Part shown: one piece after another, positions 1 to 8,966 of the stretch
Layout of the letters: each line of letters starts with the position of its first letter
How positions within the stretch are numbered: the first letter of the stretch is position 1
NCBI RefSeq assembly: GCF_030408795.1
Contig: NZ_CP047211.1
Location: 1,736,001-1,800,000 of the forward strand
DNA length: 64,000 bases
DNA from: Corynebacterium hansenii
GTDB taxonomy: Bacteria; Actinomycetota; Actinomycetes; Mycobacteriales; Mycobacteriaceae
Reading direction: 5' to 3'
Made by a program: the position numbers and the translations under genes
Notes under the pieces: generated by a model
What the model saw: the letters and a program-made list of their open reading frames with translations, nothing else
Databases searched by the model: none
Told to the model about the DNA's origin: nothing

Positions 1-347
1 TAGGCCCGGTACTGCAGCAGACGGGCGAAGAGCAGGTCGCGGGCCTCGAGCAGCGCCAGATCCTCTTCGTCGTCGACGTCGCCGCGGGGCAGCAGGCGCG
101 CGGTCTTCAGGTCCAGCAGGGTTGCGGCGACGACGAGGAACTCGGTGATCTCGTCGAGGTCGCCCACCGCATCGAGGCTGCGAGTGTAGGCGATGAACTC
201 ATCGGTCACCGCCGCCAACGCCACCTCGGTGACGTCCATCTTCTTGCTCCCGATCAGCTGCAGCAGAAGGTCGAACGGCCCCGTGAAGTTGGCCAGCGCC
301 ACCCGGAAACCGGTGATTTCCTCCTGCACGGGCTCGTCGGAAAGCAC
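1..347 (-). CDS. scpA: Segregation and condensation protein A, ScpA (3' part cut by window edge)
   Basis: Kleisin-like subunit of the bacterial SMC condensin, which with ScpB closes the SMC ring and helps compact and segregate the chromosome. Only the first 115 or so residues are present; the gene runs off the left edge. The visible N-terminus contains the family pattern GFRVALANFTGPFDLLLQLI followed by the helical stretch with FLVVAATLLDLKTARLLP, typical of ScpA residues 10-90. I chose the GTG at 347-345 because AGGGGG lies about seven bases upstream and the codon follows the stop of parA by ten bases. It is the last visible gene of a minus-strand run xerD-parA-scpA, an order common in corynebacteria, which suggests co-transcription and a shared role in chromosome segregation. 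Confidence 0.93.
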   Translation of the reverse strand, partial: MLSDEPVQEEITGFRVALANFTGPFDLLLQLIGSKKMDVTEVALAAVTDEFIAYTRSLDAVGDLDEITEFLVVAATLLDLKTARLLPRGDVDDEEDLALLEARDLLFARLLQYRA

Positions 348-357
348 TGGCCGCCCC

Positions 358-1269
358 CTACCCGCCGGTGCGCTCGATGACCTCGCGCGCCAGATCGCGG
401 TACTGGTCGGCGCCCTGCGACGTCGGGGCCCAGGCGGTGATCGGCTCGCCGGCGACGGAGGTCTCCGGGAAGCGGACGGTGCGGGTGATCACGGTGTCGA
501 AGACCTTGTCGCCGAATACCTCGACGAGCCGCTCCATCACTTCGCGCGCGTGGAGGGTGCGGCGGTCGAACATGGTCACCAGGATGCCCAGGACCTCGAG
601 GTCGAAGTTCAGGCGATCGCGGACCTTGCCCACGGTGTCCGTCAGCAGCGCCAGGCCGCGCAGCGAGAAGTACTCGCACTCCATCGGGATGATCACGCCC
701 TGCGCGATGGTCAGCGCGTTGACCGTCAGCAGCCCCAGCGATGGCTGGCAGTCGACGATGATGAAGTCGTAGTCGCGGCGCACGGGCCGCAGCGCGCGAG
801 CCAGGGCTTGCTCGCGGCCGACCTCGTTGACCAGCTGGATCTCCGCCGCCGACAGGTCGATGTTCGCGGGCACCAGGTCCAACCCCGGCACCGTCGTGTG
901 GTGGATGGCGTCGCGGACGTCGGTGTCCGAATCGATGATCAGGTTGTAGACCGTCAGATCCAGGTCCTCGTGCGGGATGCCCAGTCCGGCGGACAGCGCG
1001 CCCTGCGGGTCGAGGTCGACGAGCAGCACCTTGCGGCCGAACTCGGCCAGCGCCGCACCCATGTTGATGGTCGACGTCGTCTTGCCCACGCCGCCCTTCT
1101 GGTTGCACATGGCCAGGATCGTCGCCGGGCCATGGGACTCCAGCGGCTTCGGCTCCGGCAGTTCGCGCAACGGACGGCCGGTGAGCCCCACCTGCATGCC
1201 CTCCGCGTCGAACAAGCCCGACTCAGCCACCGTCAACCCCTCTTCCTTGACCTGCGGCGCGATCGGCAT
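358..1269 (-). CDS. ParA-family chromosome partitioning ATPase
   Basis: Deviant Walker A ATPase of the ParA/Soj/MinD group, here 303 residues from the ATG at 1269. The P-loop KGGVGKT is at residues 58-64, the switch I region LVDLDPQG follows about 25 residues later, and the Walker B-like DFIIVDCQPSLG lies near the middle. About 50 residues precede the P-loop, as in the corynebacterial ParA-like protein beside scpA. There is no parB next door, so this is the scpA-linked paralogue rather than the origin-proximal ParA. A GTG at 1350 would add 27 residues but overlaps the end of xerD and reads MLTRGRGERRY, unlike the family, so I prefer MPIAPQ. The stop is ten bases from the scpA start, implying translational coupling. 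Confidence 0.93.
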   Translation of the reverse strand: MPIAPQVKEEGLTVAESGLFDAEGMQVGLTGRPLRELPEPKPLESHGPATILAMCNQKGGVGKTTSTINMGAALAEFGRKVLLVDLDPQGALSAGLGIPHEDLDLTVYNLIIDSDTDVRDAIHHTTVPGLDLVPANIDLSAAEIQLVNEVGREQALARALRPVRRDYDFIIVDCQPSLGLLTVNALTIAQGVIIPMECEYFSLRGLALLTDTVGKVRDRLNFDLEVLGILVTMFDRRTLHAREVMERLVEVFGDKVFDTVITRTVRFPETSVAGEPITAWAPTSQGADQYRDLAREVIERTGG

Positions 1270-1327
1270 GGACGCGCCGATCAGCGCCGGGAGCGGACAC
1301 TCCCTCTCGCGACCACTGTACCGGCGC

Positions 1328-2314
1328 TCACCGCGCCCGCGGGTGAGCACCCGCCCAAACCCGGCGCAGATTATCCGCGGTGACCATGGTGTAGATCTGC
1401 GTGGTCGTCACCGACGCATGCCCCAGCAGCTCCTGCACCGACCGCACGTCGGCCCCTCCCTCCAGGAGGTGGGTGGCGAAGCTGTGCCGCAGCGTGTGCG
1501 GCGACACCCGCCCGGCCAGACCCGCGCGCTCGGCGACCGACGCCAGGATGTTCGCCGCCGACTGCCGCGACATCCTCCGCCCCAGCGAATTGACCAGCAG
1601 CGCCGGCCCCGAATTCGACCGCGCCCACCCGGGCCGCCCGCGCACCAGCCACGCGTCGACGGCTTCGATCGCCGGCCCGCCGACGGGCACGATGCGCTCC
1701 TTGCCGCCCTTGCCGCGCAGCAGCACCAGGCGTTCCTCCCGGTCGAGGTCGTCGATGTCCAGGCCGGTCACCTCCGACACGCGCGCACCGGTCGAGTACA
1801 GCAGCTCCACCAGCGCCCGATCGCGGACGTCGGCGATGTCGGCGGCCTCTCCGACGGGGATCGCGTCGATGAGCTCCGTGACCTCCTCGACCCGAAGCGC
1901 CTTCGGCAGCGAGCTGCCCCGTTTGGGCGGCGGCACGGCGGCGGCCACGTCGACGTCGACGTCGCCCTCGCCCAGCGCGAACTTGTGCAGCCCGCGCACG
2001 GCCGACAGGGCACGCGACACCGACGACGCCGCCATGGGCGGCTGCCCGGCGTCGGCGTCGCCGCGCGACAGGTGCGCCACGAACGCCCCGACGTCGGACT
2101 CGGTGACCGCGCGCAGGTCATCCCGGCCCAGCCCACCGAGAAAATCAAGGTACTTCGCCAGATCACGGCGGTACGCGCCGAGCGTGTTCGCCGACGCCCC
2201 GCGCTCCACGGCCAGGTGGTCGAAAAACGCCTCGGCCACCTTCCGCGCGGCATCCGCCGGCGTGCGGACGCCGACATTCCGATCAGTTGCCAAGGGCCGA
2301 TCCCCCCGATCCAT
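1328..2314 (-). CDS. xerD: Tyrosine recombinase XerD
   Basis: Site-specific recombinase that with XerC resolves chromosome dimers at dif. The product is 328 residues from the ATG at 2314. It has the SAM-like core-binding domain in its first 110 or so residues (DHLAVERGASANTLGAYRRD) and a catalytic domain with the Arg of STGARVSEV, the HTLRHSFATHLL box (His and Arg) and LGHASVTTTQIYT carrying the second His and the nucleophilic Tyr. The ATG overlaps the upstream Nudix gene by 32 bases; a TTG at 2293 (LATDRNVGV) would give 321 residues, closer to the usual 300, so the start is uncertain. Pairing with parA and scpA downstream groups chromosome segregation functions. Confidence 0.92.
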   Translation of the reverse strand: MDRGDRPLATDRNVGVRTPADAARKVAEAFFDHLAVERGASANTLGAYRRDLAKYLDFLGGLGRDDLRAVTESDVGAFVAHLSRGDADAGQPPMAASSVSRALSAVRGLHKFALGEGDVDVDVAAAVPPPKRGSSLPKALRVEEVTELIDAIPVGEAADIADVRDRALVELLYSTGARVSEVTGLDIDDLDREERLVLLRGKGGKERIVPVGGPAIEAVDAWLVRGRPGWARSNSGPALLVNSLGRRMSRQSAANILASVAERAGLAGRVSPHTLRHSFATHLLEGGADVRSVQELLGHASVTTTQIYTMVTADNLRRVWAGAHPRAR

Positions 2315-3059
2315 CGTCTTCGTCTTCGTTTCGCTCCTGCGCCCCGTCCGGCTCCTGCGCCGCATCTGGCTTCTGCGCCGCGTCCGGCACGCGCTTGAGG
2401 TCCGCGCCCGGGCCGAACGCTTCCGCGCGGCGGGCGGCGAGCCGGGTGGGTCGGATGGCGAATGGCTCGTCCGCTTCACGACGCCCCCGCCCCTCGGCCA
2501 GAGTCACGTGTGCGGCGAGAATGCCCGCGACGGCGATGGCGTTGACCACCTCGCCGCGCAGCACCATGTCCGCGGCGTCGGAGAGGTCGACCCACGACTC
2601 GGTCATGTCCGCCTCCTCGTCCTCGGGTTCGGGGCGGTCGGCGTCGGAAAGCCCCTCGGCCAGGTACACGCGCACGCTCTCTTCGGCGAAGCCGGGCGAG
2701 GTGAAGATGTCCGTCAGCACCGACCACCGCCGCGCCGACACGCCGGCCTCCTCCGCGAGTTCGCGGCGGGCGGCGACCAGCGGATCCTCGTCGGCGACGT
2801 CGAGGATGCCGGCGGGCAGCTCGATCAGCCGGTCCCGGGCCGTCTGCCGCCACTGGCGCAGCAGGCAGATCCGGCCATCGTCGTCGAGGGCCACCACCGC
2901 CACCGCACCGAAATGCTCCACGACCTCGCGGTTGGCGATGCGCCCGCCGGGCATGCGCACCCGGTCGCGGCGCAGCGCGATGATCGGCGCTTCGACGAGG
3001 ATCTCGGAGTCGACGACGTCGAAGGAGTGGGAACCGGCGGGAGCATTCGAAGATGTCAT
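2283..3059 (-). CDS. Nudix hydrolase, ADP-ribose pyrophosphatase type
   Basis: Predicted to hydrolyse ADP-ribose or related nucleoside diphosphate sugars. The 258-residue product has a Nudix box, PAGILDVADEDPL followed by VAARRELAEEAG, with the REXXEEXG core intact, and the downstream SPGF and SWVDL elements of the ADP-ribose pyrophosphatase branch. The start ATG at 3059 gives MTSSNAPAGSHSF. The last 50 residues are low complexity and contain a six-residue tandem motif, PDAAQK-PDAAQE-PDGAQE, followed by an acidic stretch (NEDEDDG); this tail is not part of the Nudix fold. The gene sits ten bases after pyrG, an arrangement conserved in corynebacteria, and its end overlaps the start of xerD. 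Confidence 0.93.
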   Translation of the reverse strand: MTSSNAPAGSHSFDVVDSEILVEAPIIALRRDRVRMPGGRIANREVVEHFGAVAVVALDDDGRICLLRQWRQTARDRLIELPAGILDVADEDPLVAARRELAEEAGVSARRWSVLTDIFTSPGFAEESVRVYLAEGLSDADRPEPEDEEADMTESWVDLSDAADMVLRGEVVNAIAVAGILAAHVTLAEGRGRREADEPFAIRPTRLAARRAEAFGPGADLKRVPDAAQKPDAAQEPDGAQERNEDEDDGSGGSALGN

Positions 3060-3069
3060 AACTACGTGC

Positions 3070-4737
3070 CTACCCCCGGCCCGCGGGATCCGCCAGCGCC
3101 GCGCCGATGAGGCCGGCGAACAACGGGTGCGGGTCGGTCGGCCGCGACTTGTACTCGGGATGCGCCTGCGTGGCCACGAAATACGGGTGGACGTCCCGCG
3201 GGTACTCCACGAATTCCACCAGCTCGCCATCCGGCGACGTGCCGGAGATGACCAGGCCGGCGGATTCGATCGCCTCGCGGTAGGCGTTGTTGACTTCGTA
3301 GCGGTGGCGGTGGCGCTCGGAGACTTCCGTCGCGCCGTACGTCTCCGCGACCACGGACCCTTCGGCCAGCGCCGCCGGATACGCGCCCAGGCGCATCGAC
3401 CCGCCCAGGTCGGCCTCGCCGGACACGGCGGCCTTCTGCTCCTCCATCGTCGCGATCACCGGCGACGGCGTCGCCTCGTCGAACTCGGTCGACGACGCAT
3501 CGGGCACGCCGCCGCGCCGCGCCGCCTCCAGCACCGCGCACTGCATGCCCAGGCACAGGCCCAGCAGCGGGATGCGGTTTTCGCGGCAATGGGCGATCGC
3601 CCCGATCTTGCCCTCGATGCCGCGCACGCCGAAGCCCCCGGGCACGACGACGGCATCGGCGCCGGCGAGCTGCTCGGCCGCGCCCTCCGGCGTCTCGCAC
3701 GCGTCGGAGGCCACCCACCGCACGGTGGCGCGCGCCCCGTGGGCGAACCCGCCGGCGCGGATGGCTTCGGCGATGGACAGGTAGGCGTCGGGCAGGTCGA
3801 CGTACTTGCCCACCAGCGCGACGGTCACCTCCCGCTCCGGCCGGTGCACGCGCTCCAGCAGACCGCCCCACATCTCCCAGTCGAGGTCGCGGAACGGCAG
3901 CCCGAGGCGCCGCACGATGAACGTGTCCAGGTGCTCGTCGTGGAGCACCCGCGGGATGTCGTAGATGCTGGGCGCGTCGGGGCACGACACCACGCCCTCC
4001 AGGTCGACGTCGCACATCAGCGCGATCTTGCGCTTGAGCCCGTCGGGCACGTCGCGGTCGCAGCGCAGCACCACCGAATCGGGCACCAGGCCGATGGAGC
4101 GCAGCTGCGCCACGGAATGCTGCGTCGGCTTGGTCTTCAGCTCGCCGGACGGGCCGAGGTAGGGCACCAGCGACACGTGCAGGTAGTGGATGTTCTCGCG
4201 GCCGACGTCGTGGCGCACCTGGCGGGCGGCCTCGAGGAAGGGCTGCGATTCGATGTCGCCGACGGTGCCGCCGATTTCGGTGATCACCACGTCGGGGCGC
4301 CGCCCGTCGGCGCCGGGCCGGTCCATGCCGGTGATCCGCGACTTGATCTCGTCGGTGATGTGCGGGATGACCTGCACGGTCTCGCCGAGGAACTCGCCGC
4401 GGCGTTCCTTCGCGATCACCGACGAGTACACCTTGCCGGTGGTCACGTTCGCCCCGCCGTCGAGGGCGCGGTCCAGGAAGCGCTCGTAGTGCCCCAGGTC
4501 CAGGTCGGTTTCGGCGCCGTCCTCGGTGACGAACACCTCGCCGTGCTGGAACGGGTTCATGGTGCCCGGGTCGACGTTGAGGTACGGGTCCAGTTTCTGC
4601 ATGGTCACCCGCAGCCCGCGAGACGTCAGCAGCCGTCCGAGGCTCGCGGCCGTCAGGCCCTTGCCCAGCGACGACGCCACGCCTCCCGTGACGATGATGT
4701 ACTTCGTGACGTGCCCGCCACCCCGACCTTCCGCCAT
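3070..4737 (-). CDS. pyrG: CTP synthase
   Basis: Makes CTP from UTP, ATP and glutamine, the last step of pyrimidine nucleotide synthesis. The 555-residue product has the N-terminal synthase domain ([17 protein letters not shown]-loop-like) and the C-terminal class I glutamine amidotransferase with the nucleophile Cys in [10 protein letters not shown] and the catalytic HPEY. I chose ATG 4737 because GGGAG lies nine bases upstream; a TTG at 4746 would be too close to that site. A 290-base gap precedes it, so it probably has its own promoter and leads the pyrG-nudix-xerD-parA-scpA run. Confidence 0.97.
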   Translation of the reverse strand: MAEGRGGGHVTKYIIVTGGVASSLGKGLTAASLGRLLTSRGLRVTMQKLDPYLNVDPGTMNPFQHGEVFVTEDGAETDLDLGHYERFLDRALDGGANVTTGKVYSSVIAKERRGEFLGETVQVIPHITDEIKSRITGMDRPGADGRRPDVVITEIGGTVGDIESQPFLEAARQVRHDVGRENIHYLHVSLVPYLGPSGELKTKPTQHSVAQLRSIGLVPDSVVLRCDRDVPDGLKRKIALMCDVDLEGVVSCPDAPSIYDIPRVLHDEHLDTFIVRRLGLPFRDLDWEMWGGLLERVHRPEREVTVALVGKYVDLPDAYLSIAEAIRAGGFAHGARATVRWVASDACETPEGAAEQLAGADAVVVPGGFGVRGIEGKIGAIAHCRENRIPLLGLCLGMQCAVLEAARRGGVPDASSTEFDEATPSPVIATMEEQKAAVSGEADLGGSMRLGAYPAALAEGSVVAETYGATEVSERHRHRYEVNNAYREAIESAGLVISGTSPDGELVEFVEYPRDVHPYFVATQAHPEYKSRPTDPHPLFAGLIGAALADPAGRG

Positions 4738-4843
4738 GCCAATCAACTCCCGCGTTTCGCTCGGGCGGCGCGCCCCTCCGGTTGTTCCCCGGCTCTTTTC
4801 CGGGGCGGCGCCGCAGGCCGTCTCGTGGCGACCACGGGATTTC

Positions 4844-4849
4844 AGGCTA
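4844..4849 (-). promoter_or_regulatory. Possible -10 element for pyrG in the 4738-5027 gap
   Basis: On the minus strand the hexamer TAGCCT within GGTTAGCCTG resembles a high-GC actinobacterial -10 box and lies about 105 bases upstream of the pyrG ATG. No convincing -35 element is visible. The rest of the 290-base gap shows no ORF or strong hairpin. Confidence 0.28.
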
Positions 4850-5027
4850 ACCGGGCGGCGGGCGCTCGCCTAGCGAAAAAGCACGCTTGACGACGCTTTT
4901 CTCGCCGATCACAGCCGTGCGGGGCACATTCAACGGCGGGGAAACGGACGTGAAACACGGCGTTAACACGGCCCGCCGGGCAGAGTCGATTGCCGTGCCC
5001 CGGGAAGTTGCGAACGCCGCCGACCGA

Positions 5028-5939
5028 CTATTCGGCCGGGGCCGCTTCCCCATCCGCGGACCGGCCGGCGGGCGCGGGCTTCTTCTCCACGATCGCCCGG
5101 ATGACGCCGACGCGGCCCGCCGGGTCGCCGACCGCCGCCTGGGTGGCCACGGAACCGGCGGTCGCCGACTTCTCCAGCACGTCGATGACGCCGCCGGCGC
5201 GCTTGGCGGCGGGCTCGCCGGCGACGACGACCGTGCCGTCGGCGGACAGCGCCTCGGCGAAGTCCGCGAGGATGCGGGAGCCCACGGCGGGCGCGCCCTC
5301 GCCGGAACCGGTGACGATGACGACCGCCGCCGTCGGGCGCATGGTCCCGTCCTCGTAGTCGATGAAGCCGGCGTCTCGCAGCGACCCCAGCAGCAGGCGG
5401 CGGTCGGCGACGTTCGCGCGCTCGCCCGCGTCGTTGCCGAGCAGCAACGCGGGAGACATCGCCTGGCCCGCCTGGTAGCCGGGGTCGCGGCGCTCCTCGT
5501 CGAGTTCGGCGCCCGCCGGCAGCGCGCTGGTCACCACGTCCTTCAATTCATCGGCGCCTTCCGCCGACTGGAACTTCGCGGTCAGCCCCATCCGCGTGAC
5601 CTCCGGGGCGCCGGCGTCGCGCAGCAGCGCCTCCATGGAATCCACGGAACGCGCCTCCGCATCCGGGGCGGTCACGAGCAGCACCGGGACGTCGGCAAGC
5701 GAACCGTCGACGACCTGGGCCGCGAGGTCCGCCACGACGCCGTTGGCCGCATCCGCGCGGGTGTTGGCGTCGTCGCGCTCGACGATCGCCGCGTCGCGTT
5801 CCTCGGCCGCCTGCCCGCCGCCCCATTCGATGCCGCCGCCGGGAGCCAGGACGTACGCGCCCAGCGCCGCCCCGGCCGCGACGCCCAGCGCCGCGCCCGT
5901 GATGCCGGCGCTCCACGCGCCCGACCGATTCTTCGCCAT
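5028..5939 (-). CDS. steB: SteB / MctB-like membrane-anchored protein
   Basis: Homologue of the Corynebacterium SteB and mycobacterial Rv1698 (MctB) family, historically annotated as a copper transporter; in C. glutamicum SteA and SteB act in the RipC-FtsEX cell-separation pathway. The 303-residue product begins MAKNRSGAW, has one N-terminal hydrophobic segment rich in Ala and Gly (about residues 10-31), then a coiled-coil-prone stretch EERDAAIVERDDANTRADA and an alpha/beta extracytoplasmic domain with PVLLVTAP and TAAVVIVTGSGEG. The C-terminus is a short Ala/Pro/Glu tail. It follows steA by 15 bases, so the two are co-transcribed. The functional assignment rests on synteny and general sequence pattern. 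Confidence 0.87.
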   Translation of the reverse strand: MAKNRSGAWSAGITGAALGVAAGAALGAYVLAPGGGIEWGGGQAAEERDAAIVERDDANTRADAANGVVADLAAQVVDGSLADVPVLLVTAPDAEARSVDSMEALLRDAGAPEVTRMGLTAKFQSAEGADELKDVVTSALPAGAELDEERRDPGYQAGQAMSPALLLGNDAGERANVADRRLLLGSLRDAGFIDYEDGTMRPTAAVVIVTGSGEGAPAVGSRILADFAEALSADGTVVVAGEPAAKRAGGVIDVLEKSATAGSVATQAAVGDPAGRVGVIRAIVEKKPAPAGRSADGEAAPAE

Positions 5940-5954
5940 CCGTCAGCCCCCGGT

Positions 5955-7139
5955 CTACTTGAACAGGCCCTGGAACCACAGGGCAATCGAATTCCACGTG
6001 TCCACGAGGTTCTCGCCCACCGAACCGTCGCCCGCCGTGCCCGCGATGGCGAAGATCACGGCGAGTGCCACGATGATCGCCAGCAGTGCCCACATGAAGC
6101 GCAGGCCGCCGCCCTCGACGCGGTACAGATCCGCGACGACGTCGCCGTTGACCAGTTTGTCCCCCGCCTTCAGCCGGCTGAGCAGCGCCGACGGCAGCGC
6201 CTGCTGATCCGCGGCGCCGTAGACGTCGCCCTGGTCCAGCGAGGAACCGGCGGTGACGATCATCGACGCACCGTGGTGGTCCGCCAGCACGAGCGCCAGA
6301 TCCGTCGCCGAATCCGACAGCGCGGGGAAGGTCATCGCGCCGATGCCCAGATCCTGGATGTGCTCCAGCCCCTGGGCGTGCCCGTCGGGATCGGCCGGCA
6401 GGATCACGCGGGCGCCGCAGCGCAGAGTCTCCGCGCCGATGCCCTCGGGATCGCCGATGATCAGATCCGGCTCGTATCCCTGCCCGACCAGGGCGTCCGC
6501 TCCCGCGTCGACGCCGATGAGCACCGGGTCGAATTCGCCGATGAAGCCCTTGAGCCCCTTCAGCGTCCGCTCGTGGCCCTCGCCCGCTCTGACGATGAGC
6601 ACTTTCCGGCCTTCCAGCGGCGTCTCGACGTCCGGGATGCCCAGGCCATCGACGTACAGCGGGGCCTCCGTCGCGGCGAACTCGACGAAGTTGCCGGAAA
6701 ACGCCTCGAGCCGGTCGACCATGCTCGTGCGGGCCTCGTCGAAGTCGGCCGAGAGCTTCTCCAGCGCGACCTCGTCGCCGGCCGCCACGCGGCGGTCGCC
6801 GAGGTAGAGCTTGCCCTCGTACAGGCGGTGGACCTTGCCGTCCCGGAGCTTCGCCGATTCCGCGAGCTCGACGTTCTCCACGAGAATCACGTCGGCGTCG
6901 AGGAGCATCTGCGGGCCGAAGTTGGGCACGGCGCCGGTGGTGAATGCGCCGGTGTTGAGGACCGCCTTCGCCTTGGCGTCGATGATCCGCTGGGCGAGGA
7001 CGCGGGTGATGTCGGGTGCGTCGATGACGACGATGTCGCCTTCGGCGAGCTTGTTCAGCGCTCGGTCGGAGCGCAGGCAATCGCGGACGGTGCCCTGGAC
7101 GCCGGGCTCGGCGGCGGTCTTCTTCGGGAACAGACTCAT
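5955..7139 (-). CDS. steA: SteA, cytokinetic ring-associated membrane protein
   Basis: Member of the SteA family, a thiamin-pyrophosphokinase-like cytoplasmic domain with a C-terminal membrane anchor that with SteB supports daughter cell separation. The 394-residue product contains the acidic motif LIIGDPEGIG resembling the nucleotide-site GDxDS of thiamin pyrophosphokinases, preceded by VLIGVDAGADAL. A single transmembrane helix, FMWALLAIIVALAVIFAIAG, lies near residues 345-365, followed by about 30 residues including an amphipathic WNSIALWFQGLFK end. Start ATG at 7139 gives MSLFPKK. It is placed between recN and steB, matching the C. glutamicum order. Confidence 0.9.
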   Translation of the reverse strand: MSLFPKKTAAEPGVQGTVRDCLRSDRALNKLAEGDIVVIDAPDITRVLAQRIIDAKAKAVLNTGAFTTGAVPNFGPQMLLDADVILVENVELAESAKLRDGKVHRLYEGKLYLGDRRVAAGDEVALEKLSADFDEARTSMVDRLEAFSGNFVEFAATEAPLYVDGLGIPDVETPLEGRKVLIVRAGEGHERTLKGLKGFIGEFDPVLIGVDAGADALVGQGYEPDLIIGDPEGIGAETLRCGARVILPADPDGHAQGLEHIQDLGIGAMTFPALSDSATDLALVLADHHGASMIVTAGSSLDQGDVYGAADQQALPSALLSRLKAGDKLVNGDVVADLYRVEGGGLRFMWALLAIIVALAVIFAIAGTAGDGSVGENLVDTWNSIALWFQGLFK

Positions 7140-7207
7140 GGGCCCAAGTGTGCCGCCGGGCCGCTGGCATTCGGTGGAGGCGCGCCGGACGGGCGGACCG
7201 GGCGCGG

Positions 7208-8959
7208 CTACCGTGTGGCCCGCCGCGCCGCCTTCTTGTCGGCCTCCGCCTTTTCCAGCAGGTCGGTGGCGTGCGCGCGGCCCGACTCGGTGCCGTCGAG
7301 GCCCGCCATCATCCGCGCCAGTTCCTCGACGCGGCGCCCGTGGTCGAGCGCCCCGACCCCGGAGACGACGCCGTCCTCGGCGACGTCCTTGGCCACGTGC
7401 AGGTGGGTGTCGGCGTAGGCGGCGACCTGCGGCAGGTGCGTGACGACGATGACCTGGTTGCGTTCGGCCAACCTGGCCAGGCGCCGCCCGATCTCCACCG
7501 CCGCCCGGCCACCCACGCCGGCGTCGACTTCGTCGAACACCAGGGTGCGGCCGCCGTCGCCCTCGGCGAGCACGACCTCCAGCGCCAGCATGACGCGGGA
7601 GAGTTCGCCGCCCGACGCGCTGCCGGCCAGCGGGCGGGGCTCCGCCCCCTTGTGCGCCGACAGCAGGAAGGACACGTCGTCGGCGCCCGACGGGCCGAAG
7701 GAACCGGACTCGGACACTTCGACGACCAACGAGGTCATGGGCATGGCCAGGCCCTTGAGTTCCGCCGTGACCCGTTCGCCGAGTTCGGCGGCCAGCGAAG
7801 TGCGGACCTTGGTCAGCTTCTTCGCCGCCGCGCGGACCTTCTTCTCCAGCGCCGCGACCTCGGCGGCGAGCTTCTCCAGCGCCTCGCCGGAGACGTCGAG
7901 GGTGCCCAGCTTCCGCCGCGCCTTGTCGCGCCACTGCAGCACGCCGTCGATGTCCGGGGCGTACTTGCGGGTCAGATTCCGGATCTCCGCCTGCCGGGCC
8001 AGCAACCCGTCGAGCGATTCGGTCTCCTCCGGCAGTGCCTCCAGGTACGCCCCCAGGCCAGCCGACACGTCGGCGAGCCCGCTGGTGATCTCCCCCAGCC
8101 GCTCCGCCAGCTCGGTCAGCTCCGAATCACCGGAGCCCGCCAGCGCATGCTGGGCCCGGCCGAGCAGGTCCGCGGCACCCTCGTCGTCGGCGCCGGACGC
8201 CCCGGCGGCGCCCACGGCACCCGGACCGTCGATGGCCGCCCAGGCGACCGTGGCGGCCTCGCGCAGGCCATCCAGGTCCTGCATGCGGCGGATGGTCTCG
8301 GACAACTCGGCGTCCTCGCCCGGCTCGGGGTCGACGGCGTCGATCTCCTCGAGCGCGAACGCCAGCTGATCGGCGCGCATGGCCATCTCGCGGCGCTTCG
8401 ACGTCCGCTCCTCCAGGTCCTTCGCGGCCGCCCGCCATGCGCCGCGCGCATCGCGGTACGCGGCGAGCAGCGGCGCCACCCGATCGCCGCCGAGACGGTC
8501 GAGCGCGGCGATCTGCTCGCCGCCGCCCAACAGGCGCAGCTGGTCGTTCTGACCGTGGATGGCCAGCACCGCACCCGCGACGTCGGCCAGCGACGCCGCC
8601 GGGGTGCCCCGGCCGCCGATCCAGGCACGCGAACGCCCCTTGGCGGAGACCTGGCGGGCGAGCAGGATTTCTCCGTTCTCGTCCCTCTCGCCGCCGCATT
8701 CCTCAAGGATCGCGTCGACGCCGTCGGCAAGCGGGCCGGCGAGGTCCGCCGTGGACACCAGGCCCTCGACCAGGGCCTTCTCCGCCCCGCTGCGCACGCG
8801 GCCGGCGTCCGCCCGGCCGCCCGACAGCAGGCGCAGGCCCGTGACCACCATGGTCTTGCCCGCGCCGGTCTCGCCCGTGAGCACCGTCAGGCCCGGGCTG
8901 AACTCCACGGTCGATTCGGGAATGACGCCGAGATCGCGGATGGTGAGCTCGGTCAGCAT
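7208..8959 (-). CDS. recN: DNA repair ATPase RecN
   Basis: SMC-like ATPase acting early in double-strand break repair. The 583-residue product has Walker A GETGAGKT at residues 29-36, a central coiled coil (about 150-370, rich in Ala, Glu, Lys and Arg), and the C-terminal ABC signature ASGGELSRVMLA followed by Walker B TLVFDEVDAGVGG. The length is typical. It begins seven bases after nadK, in the tlyA-nadK-recN order found in many actinobacteria and firmicutes. No LexA-type operator is visible directly ahead of it, so any SOS control would act on an upstream promoter. Confidence 0.97.
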   Translation of the reverse strand: MLTELTIRDLGVIPESTVEFSPGLTVLTGETGAGKTMVVTGLRLLSGGRADAGRVRSGAEKALVEGLVSTADLAGPLADGVDAILEECGGERDENGEILLARQVSAKGRSRAWIGGRGTPAASLADVAGAVLAIHGQNDQLRLLGGGEQIAALDRLGGDRVAPLLAAYRDARGAWRAAAKDLEERTSKRREMAMRADQLAFALEEIDAVDPEPGEDAELSETIRRMQDLDGLREAATVAWAAIDGPGAVGAAGASGADDEGAADLLGRAQHALAGSGDSELTELAERLGEITSGLADVSAGLGAYLEALPEETESLDGLLARQAEIRNLTRKYAPDIDGVLQWRDKARRKLGTLDVSGEALEKLAAEVAALEKKVRAAAKKLTKVRTSLAAELGERVTAELKGLAMPMTSLVVEVSESGSFGPSGADDVSFLLSAHKGAEPRPLAGSASGGELSRVMLALEVVLAEGDGGRTLVFDEVDAGVGGRAAVEIGRRLARLAERNQVIVVTHLPQVAAYADTHLHVAKDVAEDGVVSGVGALDHGRRVEELARMMAGLDGTESGRAHATDLLEKAEADKKAARRATR

Positions 8960-8966
8960 CGTCGGA

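Noticed and set aside
2287..4890. Long plus-strand open frames opposite the minus-strand genes, for example 2287-4890, 9920-13531 and 48490-51525
   Set aside because: They are antisense shadows produced by high GC third positions. Their translations are Arg/Ala/Pro/His-rich without recognisable domains, while the opposite strand encodes clear protein families.
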